Assembly (NCBI RefSeq): GCF_032854445.1 | Contig: NC_088296.1 | Span: 10,576,706 to 10,640,705 of the forward strand | Length of the DNA stretch: 64,000 bases | Direction of reading: 5' to 3' | From: Liolophura sinensis | Taxonomy: Eukaryota; Mollusca; Polyplacophora; Chitonida; Chitonidae | Position numbers and translations under genes: made by a program | Shown: piece by piece, positions 1-20,040 of the stretch | Layout: every line of letters starts with the position of its first letter | Numbering within the stretch: the first letter of the stretch is position 1 | Notes under the pieces: generated by a model | Database searches by the model: none | What the model was told of the DNA's origin: nothing | The model's input: the letters and a program-made list of their open reading frames with translations, nothing else

Positions 1-867
1 TTTTTAAATAATTATGACGTCACCCGAGTCAATGGCTCTTGCTGTGAAAACCGAGGTTATGGACTTAACATTATGAATTAGAAAAAGTGTGCTAACTTTA
101 TTTTCCTTAAAATAAAGTGAACTTCAAACATGCATAGAGCTTATGTTCTTACGTCTCACCGACTACAAGCCATTTTGTTAGCGATTATCACTGATTTTAC
201 AGACCACAGAATATAGGCTATCTCTGAAAGAAACGGACTATAATATATTTAGTTTAGTATGCAAAACCCTGCCGTGTTCTATTTTCCACAAAACCACCAC
301 CCCATCCTAGCCCTCACCCCCCCCTCCCCCCATCAAATTGTCCACGCGTTAAATTCAACAGAATGCCATAAAAGGGAATAAAAATACCCAACAAAACCTT
401 CAATATTGAGTTAAAACACGTTTAACATATATTGAAGTGAATCAGCACAGCGCTTATAGCAATTTCCCTTTACTCCAGTTCACGTTGAATGTTTGGAGTG
501 TGTCAGGGTTATTCAATCAAACGCCTTCACTTTCTTTATATTTATTTATGCTTTATGTATATGTCTAATTCGCTACACCCGAGGCTAGCGGCCACTATAT
601 TCTTCGTTTTGAATTAGATCACTAAGTTGGATATATGAACAGTTGCGATCAAAGCACAACTGAGATAAACACTTTATTATCGACCACTTATACACTAGAA
701 TGGTACACGATCTCATTACTGACTTTACTCATTCGCCTGGGAGATACCCTGTGTTTTTCAAACATCACTGAAAAATGTTGACGGTTTGTCTTTGCGTGAT
801 TCCGGCCTAATTTCAAACTTCATATACTGTCTTAATTGTTAGGTGATTTGTGTTATACGTCATTTTT
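1..867. other. No gene seen
   Basis: AT-rich sequence with a C-rich stretch near 300-335. A TGACGTCA palindrome lies at 15-22. No open frame with recognisable coding character. Confidence 0.6.
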
Positions 868-1138
868 GGGCCTCCGTGGCTCAGGTGGTTAGCGCGCAAT
901 CACAGCGTAATGACCCAGAAGCCCCTCACCTATGCGGTCGCTGTGAGTTCAACTCCAGCTTATGCTGGCTTCCTCTCCGGCCGTAAGTGGGAAGGTATGG
1001 CAGCAACCTGCGGATGATCGTGGGTTTCTCCCGGGCTCTGCACGGTTTCCTCCCACCATAGTGCTGGCCGCCGTCGTATAAGTGAAATATAGTACGGCGT
1101 AGAATACCAATGAAATAAATAAATAAATAAATAAATCA
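868..1138 (+). mobile_element. tRNA-headed SINE (family S1), near full length
   Basis: Starts GGGCCTCCGTGGCTCAGGTGGTTAGCGC (tRNA-like A box region), includes the internal GTTCAACTCC B-box-like motif, and ends with the CGTAGAATACCAATGAAATAAATAAATA tail. It resembles tRNA-derived SINEs of lophotrochozoans. Confidence 0.85.
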
Positions 1139-2065
1139 AATTATACGACTTTTGGGCAATTGACCTTGTGATTATTGATCTGCAACGTTCTCAGTGGTTG
1201 ACGGCTGGTATACGAATGTCTGTTTGGACGCCTAGATTCAATCAGTGTTGGAAACCGAAGCTTTGTATGGATGCGCTTGACTGGATACAACGTTGTCGGT
1301 GACTAATGCAATGCCTTTATGTTATGAGACGGTTTAATTGCATGTTGCGGTTAGTATGAAGCCGAGCGGTGATATGTATCCCACTAACAGCTGCTACTGG
1401 AATACACGTGCAGGACGTGTACATATATATCTATGTGGCCATCACCGTGACAGATAGCAATCCATGCACTATATATATGCCGATTTCTTTTTTTTAATTA
1501 AAAATTTTGAATTTCAGCTAGGTAATTATATCCTCATTATTCCGTTATAAATATACACTTACAGACCGGGTTGATGACACAAAGCTGCTGACTGTAGGAG
1601 CTCGTGTGGTATGTATGTGAGTATAGGGCTAGTAGTGGACATCAAGCCGTTTATATCAAAGCTTGTATTTATGTGTATATTGACGAATTCTACCGTGTAT
1701 AGTTGCTGTCATCCACCTAATGTCATTAATTTCTTTATTTGATGGACTGAATGTTTTATTGCGGAATGTCTTTAACATTTAGAAATCCTGTAATATGTGC
1801 TATTCTCGTTGGGTGGGGTGAGAGGGAGGTGTTGAAAACGACGCGGCGAAAGTTTGAACAGGACACGTTGTGTGGTGGATTCAAAATTATTTACTATATT
1901 AACTCTTAAACACGTTTATGTTAATCGGCATTTTGAACATAAGAAGACAGCCTTCTTAACTGGACTATTTGCGTTTATTGAAAATATCCTTCGCATGACG
2001 TTGTAAACGTTTGTGATGTTTACTTTATTGGACACTTGTTTTCTAAGCATTGTCACTTTAAAAAA

Positions 2066-2185
2066 GTACTTATTGCTGCCTCGCTTGGCGCTCAGCACTG
2101 GGAGGTTAGAACAAGAATAAGGCGCTGGTTAGCCCGGTGTCAGTATAATGTGACTGGATGTGGGCCATGTTCTCACCCAGTCACA
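2066..2185 (+). mobile_element. Short dispersed repeat S2, fragment
   Basis: Shares TTGGCGCTCAGCACTGGGAG then CCGGTGTCAGTATAATGTGA with the elements at 8095 and 14925. Confidence 0.5.
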
Positions 2186-2195
2186 AGAAGACAGA

Positions 2196-2197
<2 letters not shown>

Positions 2198-2284
<87 letters not shown>

Positions 2285-2305
2285 CATACATACATACATA
2301 CGTAC
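2198..2305. repeat. (AT)n / (CATA)n microsatellite upstream of the DHFR-like start
   Basis: About 80 bp of perfect TA dinucleotides runs into a CATA tetranucleotide run. It ends roughly 65 bp before the DHFR-like ATG, so it lies in the promoter or 5' UTR. Confidence 0.97.
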
Positions 2306-2369
2306 ATGAGACCGTTTGTTGCAAGGCAGTAGGTGTATGGAAATTAATATCTTCAGCAGAACGAGAGGT

Positions 2370-5300
2370 ATGACTGGTGCATACGATGGAACGTTTAACA
2401 TATGTGTGGCAATGTGTGATGGTAACAGAGGAATTGGACTGGCCGGACACCACCCGTGGCCGTCTCTACCGTAAGTCCTCTCTAAAAAGATTATATCAGA
2501 CCAACGAGGCATTATTTATTTATCTGATTGGTGATTTACGCCGTACTCAAGAATATTTTACTTATACCACAGCAGCTTGCATTATGGTGGGAGGAAACCG
2601 AGCATAGCCAACTGAAACCCCACATTCTGGTGGGAGGAAACCGAGCCACACCCAGTGGCAACTCACATTATGGTGGGTGGAAACCGAGCAGAGCTCAGTG
2701 GAAACCCACATTATGGTGGGAGGAAACCGGGCAGAGCCCAGAGGGGATATATGTTGAGTGCGAGACAGTATAATATCATAATTACATATTACATTCTAGC
2801 ATCCCTTAGACGACAGGCTTTCTGTTACAATTAACATATGTGTTAGTATAGAAATCATCATAGGCTCCAGCAAGTGTAAAAATAACAGAAAAGAAGCCAA
2901 CAATAAACATAAGCGTGACAATGTGAAATGGAGCTCTACAAGCAAGCATTTCGTATAGCAAATAGATGAGCCGAAACCTTCTGAATGGTCAACCAATAGG
3001 AAGAGAGCCCGGCAGAACGAATCGTTCAAGGGCGCTTGTAAGAGGAATACAGGGTGTCCAATGAGGTCGCGAGCTCGAATCCAGCTCCCGCTAGTGTGTG
3101 CCGCTTTTTATAGTTCAGAAGGTTTACTCTTGCAGCGACAATCTCGCTGGTGACAGGTTTTAAATCATGATACCCCTATAGTCACAGACATGTATTTTTG
3201 TGTAAGAGCTAAAATACTGTTTTTTTCTCCTCTGACTGCAGGTCGGATTTCCGGTATTATATGACATTGACGGGTACGCCAAACGAAAAAGGTAAGCCAT
3301 TGTAATGACCTGGCCACATCTATGCTACTTTCCGCTTTTCACTCAGACCTGGCTATATTCCAGTCCAATTTAGTGTGCATCCCGAGTGCAGCGCCCTCCT
3401 GTCATCTCATACGACAGTGTCAAAGTAAAATAAACTGCTTTGTGTCGGTATCGGTCTTGTTGCATCCTGTTCTAACCCAGCAGAAATAGGGAATGAAAAT
3501 CTCGTTTGCGAGCAATGAACCCGTGTTAAATGGCATCTGCAGTCCCGTATATGTCTTGTTTTGCCCTTCATATCTTTTATATCTCATATCATGAGACCCG
3601 GAAACGCATGTGCAATGGCGACTGCTTGAAAGGAGATATTTTTCGTTCACCGCAGACAGCAATGCATCGTGCATGAATGAAAGAAATTATCAAACACGTT
3701 AGATATTTGGCGCAGCGCAACAAAAGGCAAAAAGTTACTGAAAGTTCACCGTAGACGAGAGCCGCGTGCTTAAGGCAAGTGCCACGAATGGAATTTTCTT
3801 AAGCACATAGCTCTCGTGTGCGGCGGGCAGAAAGGCACCCACGTGACAACATCCAAGTATACAATAATGTGGACAGATCGACAGGGGTTTTATACGCACA
3901 CCTACACATTAGTAGTATTCGTATAATACTCATTAGTATTCGTATAATGCTCACTAATATTCGTATAATACTCACTAGTATTCGTATAATACTCACTAAT
4001 ATTCGTATAATACTCACTAGTATTCGTATAATACTCACTAATATTCGTATAATACTCACCAATATTCGTAATATTCTTGAGTATGGCGTAAAATCAAATA
4101 AATAAATACACTAATATACGTGTAATACTTGCTAATATTCGTTTAATAAAGGACTACAGCACAGGGAATAAAACCAGAGCAGATACGACAATGTGATAAT
4201 TGGCAAACGTCTACAAGTAGCATGTGAAATACGATCTCTTGTCAACTTACCTCAGTTGGGGATTTAATTCTAACTGTTCTTGCAACTTGTACGTGGTTTA
4301 TGAAATGAATGAATGGAATGTAGTGATGTTACTTGCAAATTGTTACCATTTATATCTGTATGTTTGTAATCTTTCATTGCAGGAAAAGTATCTGTTAACA
4401 TCAAAGGACGGGTCACGTGGGAAGGTTCCAGTGAGCTCGAGAGACATAGACCAGGCGTGATCAACATTTTGATTAGCCGTAAACTAAAGTAAATCTCTTG
4501 CGCATTATGTGTCTAAGACACATATAATAGATTTCGTCATCTCTCCAACGACTGCCATTTTTCTAACACAGTGTTTAATAATATGCAACGAGAGGAACAT
4601 TCTTGAGAACGGCGTAGGAGAATATAATCAAAATAAATACATAATTTATAATGATTCTAAAAACATCAACAATTTTATATTTTATTTTTATAGCCATAGA
4701 CCCTGATGATATTTGTCTGTGCGTCAAGTCGAAATAATCTGAATATATATTAGCATTAAAGTTAATTTTCGCGTTTCTTTCCTCCCAGAGAGCCACCAGA
4801 CGAGGCGGTGGAGAGTGTATTCCCTACTTTACAAGATGCAGTGGATTACCTTTCCACGTCAGCGGCATTTTTATCGATGATTGACACTGTGTGGATAATG
4901 GGTGGAGAAGATATATATCGGGTGCGGAATAATTGTTTAATTCTTGGCGGTATTGACTGCTGGGCCTTTACGTCTGGGTGATATTGTCGCAGCATGTTTA
5001 ATACTTTGTGGTTTTGTCTCATTGTGTTTAATATGTCTTGATGGTTTTGACGGCAGGGTCTTTACCTCTTGATTGTCTTGACGGCAGGGTCTTTACGTCT
5101 CGGTGGTATTGTCGCAGTGGGCTTAGTATGTCCAGGTGGTATTGTCGCAGCGCGTTTAATATGTCCCGGTGGTATTGTAACAGTGTGTTCTCAGTGTGTT
5201 TACATTTTCGTGGTATTGCTTCAGTGTATTAACATTATAGTAATACCCGTAATTGGGAAAATCTGCTGCAACCTGCGTAGCGTCGTTGGTTTCCCCAGGC

Positions 5301-6776
5301 TCTGTCTGGTTTCTTCCCGCTATAATGCTGTTCGCCGTCGTATGCATGTAAGTACGCCGTAAAACACCAATCAAATAAATGAATAAATTTTAGTGATAGA
5401 TGTATTGGCGTAGTGTTTTTAATTATTGTTGGTATTGCCGCAGTGTTTTATCACCTTGGTCGTATTGCCGCAGTGTGTTATCACCTTGGTGGCATTGTCT
5501 CAGTGTGTTAACATCCTGGTGGTATTGTCTCAGTGTGTTAACATCTTGGTGGTATTGCCGCAGTGTGTTATCACCTTGGTGATATTGCCTCAGTGTGTTA
5601 TCATCTTGGTGGTATTATCTCAGTGTGTTAACATCTTGGTGTTATTACCGCAGTGTGTTAACATCTTGGTGGTAATGCCAGTTAAGTCATGCTGATATTG
5701 GTACAGTGTATTGATTTTACCAAATCTCTGACTTTTATTCCAACATGGGACCGTACAGCTTGATGACGTACACGACTCATATACTTTGTTTGCTTTCAGG
5801 AAGCGATCAACCATCCGGCGTGCAAAAGGATCTATCTCACTCGGATCTACGGCTCCTTCCCCTCAGACAGATTTCTGGCAGGATTCGAGAACAAGTTCCA
5901 ACAGATCGACCAGTAAGATTACATGTACCTCCATGTCTCTGGACTTTTGCGATTCGAACCGGTAAAGCATCAGAGATAAGATGTACAGCGCAGAAGAGTG
6001 AATTCACATAAGCGACGACAGTGCATGTGATAGGTGGCAAATGGCCAGGCGTAACTCGTGAAAGACGACGTCTTTAGAATTTACCTCAGTTTAGGGTTAG
6101 CAATCTGTACGTCTTCTTAAACAGGATTGGTTTAAAAAATGGACTGATGTTAACTGAAATTTATTAGCCGTAACTGGTCTAGAATTACTAAAAATTCTGT
6201 GTTGTCATCACATTTAATATACAATCGCATTAGCACAACGCAAAGGGACCAGGCCTCGAGGATGCTTGGCTTAGTGGGAATATCATGTACGTCAGGTAAA
6301 CTGGTACCAATTCGGTGACAACGGTTTTTATAATCTTTCAAAATTGTTTTTCGAAATTGGGAGCTTTTGTGATTTGAGCACGTATAATAAAACATACAGA
6401 TTAAAATAAACTGTAACTTTATGCATCCAAGTCATGTTTTGCTACTATTATGTGACATAGAAAATGTGGCTAGGCCACTGCCTGGCCTGCATTATCCATA
6501 CTTCCTCCTCCATCCGTTTTTATGTCTGTAGAATGAAACGCTAATCTGGTGCAAAACTAAAGAAATTTTTCCACATGTCACCACATCTACCTGCTCTGGA
6601 AAATTTGCCTTCCAACAGTTTCTTACATTGCTTTGCTGTTTTTATTTCTTTACGTGCATTTCTATTTTGAACATGCAGCCCGACTAAAAGATGCATTCTG
6701 TTGCAGTGGTGCGACTATTTACGAGGAAAGCGGAGTGAAATACAGATTTGAAATTTACGAAAGGAAATCGGATTGA
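2370..6776 (+). CDS. DHFR: Dihydrofolate reductase-like protein, complete, six exons, 190 aa
   Basis: Exons are 2370-2470, 3242-3291, 4383-4488, 4789-4921, 5800-5912 and 6707-6776. All introns are GT-AG, phases agree, and the sum is 573 nt ending in TGA. DHFR reduces dihydrofolate to tetrahydrofolate with NADPH in the cytosol. Visible family landmarks, in order, are [11 protein letters not shown] (residues 21-31), SDFRYYMT with the catalytic acid as Asp36 (Glu in vertebrates, Asp in bacteria), [48 protein letters not shown] and the C-terminal [12 protein letters not shown]. Length matches the usual 185-190 aa. Oddities: where vertebrate DHFR has RPLKGRIN, this protein reads RPGVIN, so the Arg that binds the folate glutamate is absent; SDTFFP reads SDRFLA, so the conserved Thr is Arg; and the loop before the last beta hairpin is a few residues short. 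It is therefore a divergent DHFR whose activity is uncertain. Introns hold SINEs and minisatellites. The start is the only ATG in frame just upstream of the first conserved strand. Confidence 0.87.
2507..2750 (-). mobile_element. SINE S1 with internally amplified segment, in DHFR-like intron 1
   Basis: Antisense S1 tail (TGATTTACGCCGTACTCAAG) followed by about four tandem copies of a ~43-bp inner segment (CATTATGGTGGGAGGAAACC...). The head is missing. Confidence 0.75.
3912..4078 (+). repeat. 21-bp minisatellite, DHFR-like intron 2
   Basis: About eight units of ACTCACTAATATTCGTATAA plus T, alternating AAT and AGT variants. Confidence 0.95.
4156..4280 (-). mobile_element. Dispersed repeat S3, antisense, DHFR-like intron 2
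   Basis: Complement of the 16610 element: AATAAAACCAGAGCAGA, TGTGATAATTGGCAAACG, GTGAAATACGATCTCTTGTC, TTACCTCAGTTGGGG. Confidence 0.6.
5060..5220 (+). repeat. Degenerate ~30-bp minisatellite, DHFR-like intron 4
   Basis: Loose repeats of GGTGGTATTGTCGCAGTG followed by TTTAATATGTCC; an older relative of the array at 5430. Confidence 0.7.
5255..5392 (+). mobile_element. SINE S1, 3' part
   Basis: Contains the CAACCTGCG core, the GCCGTCGTA segment and the tail GTACGCCGTAAAACACCAAT plus AAATAAATGAATAAA. In DHFR-like intron 4. Confidence 0.8.
5430..5692 (+). repeat. 30-bp minisatellite, DHFR-like intron 4
   Basis: Eight to nine units of GGTGGTATTGTCTCAGTGTG followed by TTAACATCTT. Confidence 0.95.
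5978..6262 (-). mobile_element. Dispersed repeat S3, antisense, DHFR-like intron 5
   Basis: Shares with 56725-57045 the blocks ATGTGATAGGTGGCAAATGG, GGCGTAACTCGTGAAAGACG, CTGATGTTAACTGAAATTTA, TAGAATTACTAAAAATTCTG and CGCAAAGGGACCAGGCCTCG over nearly 300 bp. Confidence 0.7.
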
Positions 6777-7102
6777 CGTCATGGAAAGAGCCAGCATGGT
6801 GATGGATGGAGTGCTCGTGATGGTGGTGGAAGGAATTCTGACTCTGTTCTAATGGCAGCCATTTGACTACTTTAAACGTTTGTGACTGTTTCCATAACAA
6901 CAGCAGACAAGATCATGAGTCAAACGTGCGTCATGTGTCAGGAATAAGGCTCCGATAATGCATAGACTTATGTACTTCCAACCGCCTTTCAACTATTCTA
7001 ATTTCAAAAATTAAATTTAGGTAAAAAAAAAAATTACATACCGATCTCAGTTCTTATATACATAGACTCTTTGCTAAATATTAGTAACATGTCCTTACAC
7101 CA

Positions 7103-7275
7103 ATGTGGGGGTGGTGGTGAACGCACTACCGGAGAACATTGTACCAGGAGCGTCTCGCCAATTCAATCGCTGTGAGTCCATCTTATGCTGGCTTCCACTC
7201 CAACCATTCCTACCACCTGGCCGCCGTCGGATAAATATGCTTGAGCACGACGTAGAACTTCAATCAAATAAATAT
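7103..7275 (+). mobile_element. SINE S1, degenerate
   Basis: Recognisable blocks: TCGCTGTGAGTCCATCTTATGCTGGCTTCC, GCCGCCGTCGGATAAAT and CGACGTAGAACTTCAATCAAATAAATA. It lies downstream of the DHFR-like stop and could supply an AATAAA (7267-7272). Confidence 0.7.
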
Positions 7276-7335
7276 ACGCTTTATTGGAAATTGTCAATAT
7301 CAGATTAAATACATATATGTAAAAAACGTCATCCG

Positions 7336-7420
7336 TGTATGTATGTGTGTATGCATGTATGTATGTATGTATGTATGTATGTATGTATGTATGTATGTAT
7401 ATGTATGTATATGTATGTAT
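7336..7420 (+). repeat. (TATG)n microsatellite
   Basis: About 20 tetranucleotide units adjoining the S2 element. Confidence 0.95.
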
Positions 7421-7720
7421 GCTTGGGGTTTAACTTCGTGCTTAACAATTTTTGATGACGAAGAGTCATTAGGTGTGTGTGCATATACCATGTCTACTTG
7501 TGGCAGGGCGAATCCATGCCATCAAAGTGCTGCCTCCAATGAAGTAACTGACACAGGGCCAAGCAGACATGTTTCTTGGTCTAACCCCTCAGTGCTGAGT
7601 GCCAAGCGAGGCTGCAGCAAGTATTTTTGAAAGTCTTTGGTTTGACCCGATCCGGGTGTAACCCGGGGGTCTCCCGACTTCGAGGCGGACGCTCTAACCA
7701 TTAGGCCACCGAAGCGCCAG
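7419..7720 (-). mobile_element. SINE S2 with tRNA-like head, antisense
   Basis: Read on the minus strand it opens GGCGCTTCGGTGGCCTAATG then GTTAGAGCG (A-box-like) and has GGGTTACACCC (B-box-like). The shared S2 body (GCCTCGCTTGGCACTCAGCA) follows, and the tail complement includes GGTTTAACTTCGTGCTTAAC. This supports a second tRNA-derived SINE family. Confidence 0.65.
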
Positions 7721-7767
7721 GGTCATTCTTGTGGCACCTGCATTTAAGCCATACTTATTGGTACTTA

Positions 7768-7965
7768 AATTATTTATCTCTTTGATTGGTGTTTTACGCC
7801 GTACTTCAGAATATTTAACTTATACGTAGGAGGCCAACATTTTTTTCATCGTGGCGAAAATCGCACAGAGCCCAGGGGAAACCCACGACCATCCACAGGA
7901 TGCTGGTAACCCTATTATATGCGAACGGAAAGGAAGTCATTTTGAGCTGGACTGGAACTCGCTAT
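7768..7965 (-). mobile_element. SINE S1, antisense, degenerate
   Basis: TTTGATTGGTGTTTTACGCCGTACTTCAG tail complement, then the CCCAGGGGAAACCCACGACC block and a degraded head. Confidence 0.75.
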
Positions 7966-8094
7966 TCGCTAGTGTCTATAAGACTTATTTATCTTTAAGT
8001 ATGAGGTTCTCGATAAGCATCGAAAGGAGTTGAAATAGCCACACAAACGTGCCTATAAAAGTAAAACTAGGAATATTTAGAGACACGTGAATCC

Positions 8095-8255
8095 GGCACC
8101 CGGAATCAAAGCTGAGGCTAGAACAAGGAAACTTGACTGTTTGGCCCGGTGTCAATGTAAGGTGACTGGGTGGGGTATCAATGTCTGGTGTCCTAGGATA
8201 CCTATCGTCGTCATATGACTGAAAAATTGTTAAGTACGACTTTAGGCTTACATAT
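8095..8255 (+). mobile_element. Short dispersed repeat S2
   Basis: Ends TCGTCGTCATATGACTGAAA then AATTGTTAAGTACGACTTTA, the tail shared with 14925-15200. It lies just upstream of GPATCH4. Confidence 0.65.
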
Positions 8256-8516
8256 ATACATAAAAAAAGACAAACAACAAGAACAAAATATCAGTATTAA
8301 AACAGAATAATATGGCAGGTATAGATCAAATTGGATTATCTCAACGGAATAAATTAGATATCCGAGTTAGGCCTGTCCAAAAAAAGCATGTGTTAGGCGC
8401 ACATGTACCATATCGCCTAGTTAAAGAAAGATAACTCTCTAGCAGATGATTTGTATTTTTGTCCTTCACTATACTAGTGATTATCTCCCCTGTAGTTACA
8501 CACGTGAGACACGTAA

Positions 8517-17584
<9,068 letters not shown>

Positions 17585-17613
17585 TCTTTTGGGATATGTA
17601 GATTTAATTAAAA

Positions 17614-17619
17614 AATAAA
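17614..17619 (+). terminator. GPATCH4 polyadenylation signal AATAAA
   Basis: Canonical AATAAA lies 30 bases after the GPATCH4 stop codon, in a short A/T-rich 3' UTR. Confidence 0.75.
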
Positions 17620-17654
17620 GTATTCTAATGATTATTAATGTGGTCAGTTAAGAG

Positions 17655-17797
17655 TGGTCTGTCAGCAACCTGCGGATGGTTGTGGGTTTCCCTTGGGCTC
17701 TGCCCGGTTTCCTCCCACCATAATGCTGGCCGCTGTCGTATAAGTGGAATATTCTTGAGTATGGGGTAAAACGCCAATCAAAATAAAAATAAATACA
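17655..17797 (+). mobile_element. SINE S1, 3' half, downstream of GPATCH4
   Basis: Starts within the CAGCAACCTGCGGATGG core and ends GGGTAAAACGCCAATCAAAATAAA. Confidence 0.8.
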
Positions 17798-17799
17798 GG

Positions 17800-18949
17800 A
17801 AGTACAGGAAGCCTGTTCAGTCTCCAGCCAGTGTTAAACTGAACTCTGCCTTACTACATGTAGAAGATTTGACTGGTACTCTTTACAGCGCATGCGCAGT
17901 TCACAGTGCTCGCGTTACATAACTGCCAACACAAGACCAGCTTTACCTTTAGAGCCTGTGGGACGCACAAGGGCTTGTTTAGGCTTAATCTCACCTTGGG
18001 TGTTCTCTTGAGGAACTGTTTAATCAGCATTCGGCAGTAAAATTATTTCAGGTGTTGGCTAGAATCATGTTGCGCATACTTCAGATAAAGAGGAGACATG
18101 TACATAACGTATTATTGAAAACAAAGGCTGAGAGATTTTGTGTTTTCTGACATGACTTTCTGCCTGATCCCTGTGACCCCAGGTACCTACGGCCTTGTTC
18201 AAGATTTGTGTACAAAAATATAAGGCGAACATAGAGAGCCGCGCATGCGATGTACGGACAGTCTGTTTGACTGACTAAAAGAAGTAATGGTGTGAAAAAT
18301 ACTCATTGGGTGGTCATATAATATAAATGGAATATCGTTATACAACCATACATTGTAACATAAATTTATTGCATCTGACAGGTTTGAGTCGACTCAACGC
18401 GGCCTAGCTAGAATATGGTGGTCGCCCAGTAATGATTTTAGGATGTGTATCAGTGTAAATTAATGACGGCATGGCAATTTAAAATTGTAAACGAATATTT
18501 TCGGGAGTATAGTTTTTGGGGGTATGTTACAGGAGTAATTTACATGAATTGTTCGGCCATTTTTGGCGGTGTATAGGGAAAGCATCAAGCCTGTCTTTTG
18601 CAGAAAGTTTTGCAGAAACCTCGAACTATCACTGATAATGTCAAGCGTCTGTACTCAGATTTGAATTTAACATCTTTGCTGCATGAATTGCAGCGCAATG
18701 TCAGGTACGTGAATAAACAAGAGCAGAAGATGGTTACTTTTGCCGATGAAATTTAATAGCCTCAGCTTTGGGTATGTAAGTAGGATATTTTGGAGTTTGT
18801 CATAAAAACACAAATCAAGTCATCTCGACGAATTATGACTTTACTACGTTTTGCGACTAAGAAATCTCACCATTTTTAAAGCGGCACGCTTGCCTCCCTT
18901 TAATTGATGGGTGATATTCCAAAAGATTTTACGATTCGAATTTCACCAG

Positions 18950-18950
<1 letters not shown>
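17800..18950. other. GPATCH4 downstream region, no gene seen
   Basis: Unique-looking sequence with no supported exon, splice pair or repeat family. Confidence 0.55.

Positions 18951-18951
<1 letters not shown>

Positions 18952-19008
<57 letters not shown>
18952..19008. repeat. (TA)n microsatellite
   Basis: About 28 uninterrupted TA units. Confidence 0.95.
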
Positions 19009-19012
<4 letters not shown>

Positions 19013-19077
19013 GGGAGGTATAGTTATTTTGCGTTCGCGGCAGAGCTGTTAGCAGTAACTCAGGAGCTTCTCGTCGT

Positions 19078-19198
19078 GGTAGGTTCTGGCAAAAAACCTG
19101 TGAATAGTCTTTGGGTCCCCAGGGCTCAGGGCGATTTCCTCCTTGTGTAGGTGAAATATTTTTGAGTACTCCGTAAACTATAAATCAAATGAATACTA
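19078..19198 (+). mobile_element. SINE S1 relic
   Basis: Strongly decayed 3' part: CCCCAGGGCTCAGGGCGATTTCCTCC then TTGAGTACTCCGTAAACTATAAATCAAATGAATA. Confidence 0.55.
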
Positions 19199-19291
19199 TG
19201 TCATGACAAAGTCCTTTATGCCACCTCTTCATAGTGAACAGGCTTGAAGTTTGAAGATATCCTGCGTAGAGTTTCTTCTTATAAATATACG

Positions 19292-19579
19292 GGGCCTCCG
19301 TGGCTCAGTCGGTTAAAGCGCTAGCGCAGCGTAATGACCCAGGAGTCTCTCACCAATGCGGTCGCTGTGAGTTCAAGTCCAGCTCATGCTGGCTTCCTCT
19401 CCGGCCGTACGTGAGAAGGTCTGCCAGCAACCTGCGGATGGTCGTGGGTTTCCCCCGAGCTCTGCCCGGTTTCCACCCACCATAATGCTGGCCGCCGTCG
19501 TATAAGTGAAATATTCTTGAGTACGGCGTAAAACACCAATCAAAAAAAAAAAAAAAAAAAAAAAATCTTATAAATATAC
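19292..19579 (+). mobile_element. Young full-length SINE S1 with poly(A) and target-site duplication
   Basis: Head GGGGCCTCCGTGGCTCAGTC and tail ending in about 20 A residues. The 14-bp TCTTATAAATATAC stands both directly before the head and directly after the poly(A), a perfect target-site duplication showing LINE-type retrotransposition. Confidence 0.93.
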
Positions 19580-19948
19580 AAGCTAGGTTTACTTTCAGTT
19601 TGGTGCTGCTCACACAATTGTTCCATCAGTAAAATAGATTACTGACACTGTATACGAGCTAATTGGAGGTTAGTTACAGCGGAGTGTATATCTTCAGAAT
19701 CACTTGTCCTGTCTGTAGATTATATGTCCACGCATTACACCTCGTACTTTTGACAGTCCCCTAAGTCGTGAGGGAAAAAATTGTACCGGGTCAATTTGGC
19801 AACATGCAGCGAGAAAGCAGCTGGAATGATGTATTTTGTCGTGAATCAAATAGTGTGCTTTTGACCAAGGCTGTAATCCATGCCCTCCAAAAAACCCAAC
19901 AGGACACACCATCTAACTGACAGACCTCTTGACATCAGGTTACTGGAT

Positions 19949-20040
19949 CGTTTATTTGATTGGTGTTTTACGCCGTAGTCAAGAAATATTTCTCTTACAC
20001 AACGGCGCTCAGCATTATGGTGGGAGGGAACTTGGGGCGT
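19949..20040 (-). mobile_element. SINE S1 fragment, antisense
   Basis: TTTATTTGATTGGTGTTTTACGCCGTAGTC followed by the CAGCATTATGGTGGGAGG block. Sits at the left edge of the array. Confidence 0.75.

Noticed and set aside
4224-4460. 78-codon ORF overlapping DHFR-like exon 3
   Set aside because: Wrong frame relative to the exon; the DHFR frame ([12 protein letters not shown]) is the supported one.
19292-19370. Possible functional tRNA gene
   Set aside because: The A/B-box-like motifs belong to a SINE head with poly(A) and target-site duplication; no intact cloverleaf.
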